Source of the DNA: Phycisphaerales bacterium
GTDB lineage: Bacteria > Planctomycetota > Phycisphaerae > Sedimentisphaerales > Anaerohalosphaeraceae
Length of the DNA: 9,428 nucleotides
NCBI GenBank assembly: GCA_011053245.1
Contig: DRGS01000014.1
Location: 1 to 9,428 of the forward strand
Direction of reading: 5' to 3'
The translations under genes were made by a program, and so were the position numbers. Under the pieces are notes generated by a model that worked only from the letters and a program-made list of their open reading frames with translations, had not been told where the DNA came from and made no database searches. This document shows, in pieces, positions 1 through 5,010 of this stretch (positions within the stretch are counted from its first letter, which is position 1; each line of letters starts with the position of its first letter).

Positions 1-19
1 AGATGTGTATAAGAGACAG
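1..19 (+). other. Nextera transposase mosaic-end adapter (library artefact)
   Basis: The first 19 bases, AGATGTGTATAAGAGACAG, are exactly the Tn5 mosaic end used in Nextera tagmentation libraries. This is sequencing adapter left on the contig end, not genomic DNA. Genomic sequence probably starts at base 20, and the contig may simply end there. Confidence 0.97.
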
Positions 20-94
20 GAACTATCAACCGCAGAAGAAAACGCACCTCAAGGACTCGGAAAATGGTACAGGCTGCAGCACTTGATTAACTGA
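20..94 (+). other. Possible 3' end of an unidentified gene
   Basis: All three forward frames stay open from the adapter junction until stops at 84-86, 88-90 and 92-94. A strong plus-strand terminator follows at 117-148, which is what the tail of a gene would look like. The frame ending at 92-94 (TGA) gives the most ordinary composition, with GKWYRLQHLIN just before the stop. The frame ending at 88-90 is very Arg-rich and less likely. About 25 codons are too few to name a family or to be sure of the frame. Confidence 0.25.
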
Positions 95-116
95 CGTGAC
101 CATACAACAGCATCCC

Positions 117-148
117 AAGGCATCGGAACTTCTCCGGTGCCTTTTTTT
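117..148 (+). terminator. Rho-independent terminator
   Basis: A 9-bp stem (119-127 with 133-141, one G-U pair), a five-base loop ACTTC and a run of seven T at 142-148 form a textbook intrinsic terminator. Two A before the stem could pair with the first two T. It ends whatever is transcribed from the left edge and insulates the EIIA gene. Confidence 0.88.
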
Positions 149-208
149 ATTATCCAGGCTCCGAACAGGCATCTATGGCGAATAGTCTGAAAAAATATTA
201 TAAAACCA

Positions 209-237
209 TTGCTATGGCGATGTCGAGTAAGTATAAT
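209..237 (+). promoter_or_regulatory. Sigma70-type promoter for the EIIA gene
   Basis: The -35 element TTGCTA (209-214) and a perfect -10 TATAAT (232-237) are separated by 17 bp. Transcription would start near 244, leaving a leader of about 37 bases with the Shine-Dalgarno sequence AGGGA at 270-274. It lies between the upstream terminator and the first gene of the left block. Confidence 0.7.
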
Positions 238-280
238 TCTCCGTTTGGTTTACAAGCAAAAACTAAAGTAGGGAATTAAG

Positions 281-739
281 ATGTTATTGACACAAATATT
301 ACAGTCGTCCTGTGTTCTTGCTCCTCTCAAGGGAACCGACAAGATAGCAGCCATAACCGAACTCGTCGATATCCTCAACGCATCCGATCAGATCGTTGAT
401 CGGGACGTCGTACTCCAAGCCGTAATAGAACGAGAAGAGACACGCAGCACCGGAATTGGCTCCGGGATCGCGATACCGCACGGAAAATGCGCAGGCACAA
501 AGGAACTGGTCATGGCACTGGGCATTGCCGCTACGGGCATCGATTTCGACAGCATCGATGGCAATCCCGTCTCGATAGTCGTCCTCATCGCTTCACCGAT
601 CGACCGCACGGGACCGCACATACAGGCACTGGCAAGGATAAGCAGACTCATGCTCGACGAGCAGTTCAGAACAAAACTCAAAAACGCAACTTCACCCGAA
701 GAAGCATACGCACTCATCGCCGAAAAAGAAAACGAATAG
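281..739 (+). CDS. PTS EIIA domain protein (fructose/nitrogen PtsN type)
   Basis: This 152-residue protein is a single stand-alone EIIA domain of the fructose/mannitol/nitrogen (PF00359) family, normal in length. The signature STGIGSGIAIPHGK at residues 56-69 holds the phospho-accepting His67. The C-terminal half has the family's usual pattern (SPIDRTGPHIQALARISRLM). Such proteins take phosphate from HPr or NPr. As free-standing proteins they usually act as regulators, for example of potassium transport or stress responses, rather than in sugar uptake. No EIIB, EIIC or HPr gene lies nearby, which favours a PtsN-like regulatory role, but the sequence cannot separate this from a detached fructose EIIA. 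The ATG is supported by AGGGA six bases upstream and a good promoter at 209-237. A membrane-protein gene follows about 55 bp later on the same strand and may be co-transcribed. Confidence 0.9.
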   Translation: MLLTQILQSSCVLAPLKGTDKIAAITELVDILNASDQIVDRDVVLQAVIEREETRSTGIGSGIAIPHGKCAGTKELVMALGIAATGIDFDSIDGNPVSIVVLIASPIDRTGPHIQALARISRLMLDEQFRTKLKNATSPEEAYALIAEKENE

Positions 740-777
740 ATTCGCGTACATACATGCCGTCCTGAAGCAAATGAACC

Positions 778-784
778 GGAAAGG
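778..784 (+). promoter_or_regulatory. Ribosome binding site for ATG at 795
   Basis: GGAAAGG lies 10 bases upstream of the ATG at 795-797 and is the only convincing Shine-Dalgarno sequence before the membrane-protein gene. The GTG at 850 has none, being preceded by a T/G-rich stretch. This supports translation starting at 795, in a different frame from the long open frame. Confidence 0.5.
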
Positions 785-794
785 CAAGCGACGA

Positions 795-896
795 ATGAGT
801 ACAAATAGAATAGAGAAAGCAATTTGTTGGGCTTCTGGCTTGGTTTGGTGTGTGTGTCGTAGCGGCCTTATCAGTAGGTATTCGATTGATAAATGA
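795..896 (+). pseudogene. Probable true N-terminus of the DUF6804-like gene, out of frame
   Basis: ATG at 795 opens a 33-codon frame beginning MSTNRIEKAICWASG and stopping at TGA 894-896. Its first 21 residues end with LVWCVC at a (GT)5 tract. Adding one GT unit there, or losing one base, would join it to the long frame and give ...VWCVCVVAALSVG..., a continuous N-terminal transmembrane helix. The two frames together look like one gene with an indel at the repeat. The cause could be a real frameshift, a phase-variable state or an assembly error. Confidence 0.5.
848..857 (+). repeat. (GT)5 dinucleotide tract at the frame break
   Basis: Five GT units in a row sit where the reading frame of the DUF6804-like gene changes. 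One extra unit restores a continuous open frame from ATG 795 to the stop at 1428. The tract is short for classic phase variation, where runs are usually longer, but it is the natural place for slippage. Confidence 0.8.
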
Positions 897-1428
897 AGAC
901 CAGCCTTTTGCCATCGCCCTTATATTGTCTGTCATTTCCGGGTTTTTGTTCTATTGGATTGCATACGGAATCACAAGCATCATCCTCTCCTTTTTGCGTG
1001 TAGTTACACGCGCTGTGGTCTGGGTATCACACGGTTTCGTAGATATTATTGGCTTTGCTTCTGTTAAAACTACCACGCTTATAAAGCGCAATTTAGTCTC
1101 AAAGAACGCGCCACATTTTAAGCCTGCCTTAATCTCTATTGTTTTGCTCATTATTGCTTCGTTATCTTTCGGTGAACTTCCTCGCGGTTACTATATGCTT
1201 TTGCGAATCGTTGTTTGTTTTTCGGCGGCGTTTATCGCCTATCTGTCTTTCAAGTCGGGGGGAAACTGGCTCCCGTGGTGCTGGGTTGTAATCGCTATCG
1301 TCTTTAATCCGGTCCTTCAGATCCATTTAGATGACCCTGAAATGTGGCAGGGTATAGACATTCTCTGCGTGTGTTTTTTCGTCCATAGCATTTTCGCAAA
1401 AACCTACAAAGAAGTATCCGACAAGTAG
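850..1428 (+). CDS. DUF6804-like multi-pass membrane protein (apparently frameshifted at its N-terminus)
   Basis: The open frame from GTG 850 encodes 192 residues with about five or six hydrophobic segments (roughly 21-48, 93-108, 114-134, 140-159 and 167-183). The C-terminal 100 residues look like the small DUF6804 family: ELPRGYYMLLRIVV, then a Trp-rich helix ending in FNPVLQIHL, then MWQGIDI. Family assignment is from memory and its function is unknown. GTG 850 has no ribosome binding site and falls inside a predicted helix, so the real start is more likely ATG 795 with a frame break at the (GT)5 tract. Codon use is rich in T-ending codons, unlike the C-ending preference of the EIIA gene just upstream, which hints at a different origin. 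No T-run terminator follows on this strand. The hairpin at 1453-1480 has its T run on the other strand. Confidence 0.72.
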   Translation: MCVVAALSVGIRLINEDQPFAIALILSVISGFLFYWIAYGITSIILSFLRVVTRAVVWVSHGFVDIIGFASVKTTTLIKRNLVSKNAPHFKPALISIVLLIIASLSFGELPRGYYMLLRIVVCFSAAFIAYLSFKSGGNWLPWCWVVIAIVFNPVLQIHLDDPEMWQGIDILCVCFFVHSIFAKTYKEVSDK

Positions 1429-1446
1429 CCACGCCCACGCGAAAAC

Positions 1447-1480
1447 AAAAAAAGCCCGGAGCTTTTAACGGCTCCGAGCT
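1447..1480 (-). terminator. Rho-independent terminator of the EF-G-like gene
   Basis: Read on the minus strand, a 10-bp stem (1480-1471 with 1462-1453, one U-G pair) with an eight-base loop is followed by seven T (1453-1447). On the plus strand the U-G pair becomes a C-A mismatch and there is no T run, so it serves mainly the minus-strand gene ending at 1502. Confidence 0.88.
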
Positions 1481-1501
1481 TGTAGGACATCTAAATTAAA
1501 C

Positions 1502-3532
1502 TCAATCTTCTTCTTTTTTCTTTGCGTACTGTGCGATCACCTGCTGCTGAACATTTGGCGGTGTAGGCTCATAATGACTAAGTTCCATCCCAAAGCTGCC
1601 CTGTCCGCCGGTAACACTCTTAAGCTGGCTGTTATACTGCGTCACTTCAGACAACGGCACCTGCGCCTTGATCACAACCATATTGCCAGCCAACATATCC
1701 TGCCCGCTTACGCGACCGCGACGAGAAGCTAAGTCACCGGTTATATCGCCCATATTGTCAGCAGGAACAGTGATCTCCATATTCACGATCGGCTCAAGCA
1801 GTGAAGGCTTTGCGGCCTTAACCGCTTGGATAAATGCTCCCTTACCAGCGGCACGGAACGCAACTTCTTTAGAGTCAACGGCGTGATACTTACCGTCATA
1901 GATGGAAACCTTAATATCCTGCATCGGAAAACCCGCCAGAACACCGGTACTCATCACATCGTTAATACCCTTGAGGACCGCAGGCTCGAACTGGCCCGGA
2001 ATGGATCCGCCAAAAATATCCCAACTGTATTCGAGGGTTGGGTCCGAATCACGTTCAGCAGGTTCGATACGCATGTAAACCTCACCGAACTGACCCGCAC
2101 CGCCGCTCTGCTTTTTATGACGGTAATGGCTTTCGGCTTTGGCGCCGATCGTCTCACGGTAAGGTATTTTCGGAGGCTTGGTATTGACGCCGACTTTATA
2201 ACGATGCTCCATCTTTGAGAGCATCACACGAAGATGAAGGTCGCCCATACCGCTGACAACCCGCTCTTTCGTCTGCGAATCGATTGTCACCTTAAAGCAA
2301 ACATCCTCTTCGCGAAGTTTATCGAGTGCGCCGCTGATCTTACCCTCGTCACCGCGGGAAGCAGGCTCAAGAGCAAGCGAGAACATCGGCTGCGGGAATA
2401 TCGGCATAGCAAACTTGCCCACCATTTTACCGTCATGGACCATATCGCCGACTTTCAGTTCGTCGATCTTTGCCAGAGTTATAATGTCACCTGCGATACC
2501 GGCTTCGACTTCGGCACTGTCATTACCGCAAAGTTTAAGCGGATGACCGGGACGAACGGCCTTCTTGGCACTATTGATATGAAGATGCGTAGCAGGAGTA
2601 AGCTGCCCGCTGAAAATACGCATCGACGCGTATTTCATATTTGAACGGGGGTCAAAACCGATACGGAAAACCTGACCCGCAAAGGGTCCGCTCGCATCGG
2701 TCTTTACTTCCGTTTCATTTTCACCGTCTGTAAGAACCGCCGCCGCAACCCGATCCGGAGACGGAACGCAATTCACTATAAGGTCAAGCAGTTCTGTCAC
2801 ACCGACTTCATTACGCGCATCGGTAAAGAGTATCGGAACGATCGTCCCTCCCATAAGAGCCTTGACAAAAACCTGCAATATCTGTTCCGTCGAAACTTCC
2901 TCGCCGCCCAGATAGCTTTCCATAAGGTCATCGTCGGCTTCGATAATGCTCTCGACAAGTTCGGTATGTGCATCGGCTACGCTCATCACCGGCGAATCGC
3001 CGCTGTCATTAATGATGCAATCGATCACCGAACCTTTATCAGCCGATGGAAGATTCGCACATTTGCACTGCGAACCGAAAGTTTCCTGTATCGCATCGAG
3101 AAGCTCTCCGATCTGGGCCGTATCGGAGTCCATCTTATTGATGACGATGATCTTGGCCTTATTGGCAGCAGTCGCGGCACCGAAAAGCTTTCTCGCATTC
3201 ATCTCAATGCCGGCAGGAGCGCTGATAACAACAATAGCAGCATCCGCCGCAGGCATCGCCTGAAGTGCCGCACCGACGAAGTCAGGATAACCAGGCGTAT
3301 CGACCATGTTAACGACCTTGCCCTTATACTCCGTATAGGCAAGAGCACAATGCACCGAATGGCCTCGCTGCTTCTCTTCCTCGTCAAAGTCACATACCGT
3401 CGACTTCTCCTCAACTGTCCCTAAACGATTGATAACACCGGTCTTATGCAGGATAGACTCCACCAGCGAAGTCTTACCACAGCTTCCATGACCGAAAAAC
3501 ACAACATTGCGAATATCATTAGTTTTTGCCAC
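1502..3532 (-). CDS. Elongation factor G-like GTPase (EF-G paralogue)
   Basis: The 676-residue protein has the full five-domain EF-G layout: G domain to about 260, domain II about 280-375, III about 385-460, IV about 462-585 and V to about 665. The P-loop GHGSCGKTS is at 14-22, G3 is DTPGYPDF at 78-85 and NKMD is at 132-135. Domain IV keeps the tip-like motif GKYHAVDSKE. It differs from housekeeping EF-G at key places. Tyr82 replaces the catalytic His of DTPGHVDF, switch I reads QRGHSV instead of ERGITI, and the G5 region is TDARNEVGV. This marks it as an EF-G-like paralogue, the kind that in mycobacteria (EF-G2) lacks ribosome-dependent GTPase activity, not the translocase fusA. No rpsL, rpsG or tuf genes are near, which agrees. 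The GTG start at 3532 is supported by GGAGG eight to ten bases upstream. An in-frame stop at 3541-3539 rules out a longer protein. Confidence 0.92.
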   Translation of the reverse strand: MAKTNDIRNVVFFGHGSCGKTSLVESILHKTGVINRLGTVEEKSTVCDFDEEEKQRGHSVHCALAYTEYKGKVVNMVDTPGYPDFVGAALQAMPAADAAIVVISAPAGIEMNARKLFGAATAANKAKIIVINKMDSDTAQIGELLDAIQETFGSQCKCANLPSADKGSVIDCIINDSGDSPVMSVADAHTELVESIIEADDDLMESYLGGEEVSTEQILQVFVKALMGGTIVPILFTDARNEVGVTELLDLIVNCVPSPDRVAAAVLTDGENETEVKTDASGPFAGQVFRIGFDPRSNMKYASMRIFSGQLTPATHLHINSAKKAVRPGHPLKLCGNDSAEVEAGIAGDIITLAKIDELKVGDMVHDGKMVGKFAMPIFPQPMFSLALEPASRGDEGKISGALDKLREEDVCFKVTIDSQTKERVVSGMGDLHLRVMLSKMEHRYKVGVNTKPPKIPYRETIGAKAESHYRHKKQSGGAGQFGEVYMRIEPAERDSDPTLEYSWDIFGGSIPGQFEPAVLKGINDVMSTGVLAGFPMQDIKVSIYDGKYHAVDSKEVAFRAAGKGAFIQAVKAAKPSLLEPIVNMEITVPADNMGDITGDLASRRGRVSGQDMLAGNMVVIKAQVPLSEVTQYNSQLKSVTGGQGSFGMELSHYEPTPPNVQQQVIAQYAKKKEED

Positions 3533-3540
3533 TGTACATT

Positions 3541-3547
3541 AACCTCC
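3541..3547 (-). promoter_or_regulatory. Ribosome binding site fixing the GTG start of the EF-G-like gene
   Basis: The minus strand reads GGAGGTT here, eight bases before the GTG at 3532. A nearer ATG at 3539 is only three bases from GGAGG and its frame stops after six codons, so GTG is the real start. Confidence 0.8.
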
Positions 3548-3583
3548 ATAATTTAGGTTTATGAAACTTGCGTAAAGCAAAGA

Positions 3584-3612
3584 ATTTTACTAAAATCTCA
3601 TCAAACCAGCAA
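3584..3612 (-). promoter_or_regulatory. Probable sigma70-type promoter of the EF-G-like gene
   Basis: On the minus strand TTGCTG (3612-3607) and TAAAAT (3589-3584) are separated by exactly 17 bp. Transcription would start near 3577, about 45 bases before the GTG. The -10 is good and the -35 is weak. Confidence 0.5.
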
Positions 3613-3674
3613 GTATAAAAGTCAAGACCGGCTAAAATATCGATGGAAATGTAAAATTCAGGAGTGAAACGACC

Positions 3675-3926
3675 ATGACAGCCAAAAAAACCGGCATTTT
3701 AATAACCGTAGTACTCGCAATCGTATCTTTTGCATGCCTCGCCGCCGCATATCTGGCAGCCACAGACATCTGGCACGGACTCGGAAGCCCCGCTTTCTGG
3801 CAAAACCAAGGCCAATCAGCACTCGAATGGCGAATACTCGCCTGCACGCTCCCGATCATGGTCATTTTCCACGTCGCCTTTTTCATCGCAGCAACCGTCA
3901 TAATGGCCAAATGGCCCAAGTCTTAG
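3675..3926 (+). CDS. Small two-helix membrane protein, unknown
   Basis: The 83-residue protein has an N-terminal hydrophobic helix (about 7-30) after the basic start MTAKK, a polar loop with several Trp (DIWHGLGSPAFWQNQGQ) and a second helix (about 55-77) ending in KWPKS. It resembles a small inner-membrane protein, and I do not recognise a family. The first helix could also be read as an uncleaved signal anchor. ATG 3675 has AGGAG at 3660-3664, ten bases upstream. It is transcribed divergently from the EF-G-like gene, and I see no convincing promoter in the 142-bp gap. Its TAG stop overlaps the TAA of the convergent gene at 3923-3926. Confidence 0.7.
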   Translation: MTAKKTGILITVVLAIVSFACLAAAYLAATDIWHGLGSPAFWQNQGQSALEWRILACTLPIMVIFHVAFFIAATVIMAKWPKS

Positions 3927-4237
3927 GCCACTACGCTGCTGGGCGCTTCATCGCCGCCATCGCCCAAATTCCTCTGCAACCGCAGCATATCAAGCTCACG
4001 ATGGATCGGCCAGATCCCGAACGCGACATAAAGTATTAGAAACATATCCCCCAAAGGAACCATCATAAGCAGCCCCAATGCCCACGGATGACCTGTTTTA
4101 GAACATATCTTGCACCATATCCACACCCGCCCCGCCGTCAACACAAGACCTATCAAAGCCACACCGATAAATAATATTACAGATAGACCCGCCATTTCAG
4201 CCATATCAGGCATAGCGTCAGAACCATAAGCATTCAT
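3923..4237 (-). CDS. Small membrane protein with K-x-G-x-P-W-A-x-G motif, unknown
   Basis: From ATG 4237 this encodes 104 residues: a short acidic N-terminus (MNAYGSDAMPDMAEM), a hydrophobic helix at about 17-40, a link containing CKICSKTGHPWALGLL, a second helix of similar length ending in FGIWPIHREL, and a charged tail. The pattern of a Lys/Gly/Pro/Trp link, a hydrophobic helix with a central Pro and a final WP is common in small conserved membrane proteins of unknown function. I cannot name the family. A longer frame from TTG 4267 is possible, but the ATG has GAAGGG six bases upstream. The protein-coding ends of this gene and the plus-strand neighbour overlap by four bases. A terminator-like hairpin lies directly before the ribosome binding site. 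Confidence 0.72.
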   Translation of the reverse strand: MNAYGSDAMPDMAEMAGLSVILFIGVALIGLVLTAGRVWIWCKICSKTGHPWALGLLMMVPLGDMFLILYVAFGIWPIHRELDMLRLQRNLGDGGDEAPSSVVA

Positions 4238-4243
4238 AAAATA

Positions 4244-4249
4244 CCCTTC
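4244..4249 (-). promoter_or_regulatory. Ribosome binding site choosing ATG 4237
   Basis: GAAGGG on the minus strand, six bases before ATG 4237, decides the start against the TTG ten codons upstream, which would sit inside the hairpin at 4262-4284. Confidence 0.7.
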
Positions 4250-4253
4250 AAAT

Positions 4254-4284
4254 AAAAAAAATGCCAACAGAGTCTATATCGGCA
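4254..4284 (-). terminator. Rho-independent terminator, or attenuator, before the small membrane gene
   Basis: On the minus strand TGCCGA (4284-4279) pairs with TTGGCA (4267-4262) around an 11-base loop and is followed by eight T (4261-4254). The stem is short (six pairs, one G-U). It lies 45 bp after the stop at 4329 and ends five bases before the ribosome binding site of the next gene. It may end the upstream transcript or act as a leader attenuator. Confidence 0.5.
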
Positions 4285-4328
4285 AAAACACCCGCCAGGG
4301 ACAACTTCTTTCACCGCCCTGCCACCAC

Positions 4329-4778
4329 CTAACAAAAAGCTGCTTCCAGCTTCTTTAATTCCACCTCGTCATTTTCTTCCCACTCGATCAGCTTCTCGAA
4401 TATGTCCTTAACCTCATGGTGAACCGGTTTCAGAACTATCTGCCGGTACATTTGCGCAATACACTCGTCGAATCTTCGCACCGTCTCAAGCACCTCAGCC
4501 ACCGTAGCATCCTCGGACAACTCAACATCATCGAAGCAATGCTCACCCGGCATAAGCGGCTCGTATTTCATAATTATACTGTATATATGCTTCTGCTCAT
4601 CCTCAGGCAGTCTACTGAAAGCCTCTTTTGTCCGCACTCTGTGCCGGCTAACATAATCGCTCAACAGTCGCACCGCCTCAACATTACTTTCCCGCGAAAG
4701 ATTATCGTAGAACCGAGCCACCTTCGCCTCAAACCTATCAACCTTATCAATTATCTGCCGAACCGTCACCGTAACCAT
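4329..4778 (-). CDS. Small helical protein, possibly a degenerate ferritin-like/rubrerythrin-fold protein
   Basis: The 149-residue protein from ATG 4778 is soluble, with no hydrophobic segment, and almost entirely helical by composition. Two helical pairs are visible: residues 7-57 (QIIDKVDRFEAKVARFYDNL, then LLSDYVSRHRVRTKEAF) and about 95-147 (VLETVRRFDECIAQMYRQI, then DIFEKLIEWEENDEVELKKL). The E-x-x-x-x-x-F-Y pattern in helix 1 (Glu17 to Tyr24) and His46 in helix 2 recall ferritin-like di-iron bundles. The usual E-x-x-H of helix 2 reads V-x-x-H here, so a normal di-iron site is doubtful. A stable non-metal bundle, or a protein of another family, is equally possible. The frame opens earlier at 4811, but AAAGGGGG six bases before ATG 4778 fixes the start. 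It is transcribed alone or ahead of the small membrane gene. Confidence 0.7.
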   Translation of the reverse strand: MVTVTVRQIIDKVDRFEAKVARFYDNLSRESNVEAVRLLSDYVSRHRVRTKEAFSRLPEDEQKHIYSIIMKYEPLMPGEHCFDDVELSEDATVAEVLETVRRFDECIAQMYRQIVLKPVHHEVKDIFEKLIEWEENDEVELKKLEAAFC

Positions 4779-4784
4779 AATACG

Positions 4785-4792
4785 CCCCCTTT
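4785..4792 (-). promoter_or_regulatory. Ribosome binding site choosing ATG 4778
   Basis: The minus strand reads AAAGGGGG, six bases before ATG 4778. It shows that the longer frame opening at 4811 is not used. Confidence 0.75.
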
Positions 4793-4843
4793 CAATCGAA
4801 CTACACGCCAAAAAACTCCATCCAGACTCAAACGAACCTATTT

Positions 4844-4873
4844 GCTATACGTATCTGACAGGATATAGTACAA
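4844..4873 (-). promoter_or_regulatory. Candidate promoter of the small helical gene
   Basis: On the minus strand TTGTAC (4873-4868) and TATAGC (4849-4844) are 18 bp apart, giving a leader of about 60 bases. One arm of the inverted CTGTCAG pair lies in the spacer, where a regulator could bind. The match to consensus is moderate. Confidence 0.35.
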
Positions 4874-4916
4874 CATAATCCCTTTATCTGAATTTTTTTA
4901 TTGTGGTGTCTGTCAG
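4855..4916. repeat. Inverted CTGACAG / CTGTCAG pair in a gene-free gap
   Basis: CTGACAG (4855-4861) and CTGTCAG (4910-4916) are exact reverse complements 48 bp apart. The match extends imperfectly to CTGTCAGRTA on opposite strands. The second copy is followed directly by a perfect TATAAT (4918-4923) on the plus strand, but no plus-strand gene follows. The gap from 4779 to 4945 holds no other coding signal that I can see. Confidence 0.4.
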
Positions 4917-4945
4917 GTATAATTGCGTATGACACTCATAGCTGT

Positions 4946-4982
4946 AAAAAAACCCGCCCAAGCCGTTAAGGCCCGCCCGGGT
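4946..4982 (-). terminator. Rho-independent terminator of the cheD-kinase unit
   Basis: On the minus strand two GC-rich arms fold with 11 pairs and a 2x2 internal G-G loop around TTAAC, followed by seven T (4952-4946). It lies 28 bp after the kinase stop. Its sequence is closely related to the terminator at 7842-7876. Confidence 0.82.
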
Positions 4983-5010
4983 GTATCCTGTATTCCTCAT
5001 CCATCTATGA

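Noticed and set aside
388..822. 144-codon open frame antisense to the EIIA gene
   Set aside because: It is a shadow of a well-supported gene, with unusual composition and no start signal.
1826..2644. Two plus-strand open frames of 130 and 136 codons inside the EF-G-like gene
   Set aside because: They lie opposite conserved EF-G domains and resemble no protein family.
4284..4310. Sigma54-like TGGCGG...TTGC on the minus strand before the small membrane gene
   Set aside because: The distance between the GG and GC elements is one base too long, and sigma54 promoters tolerate this poorly.
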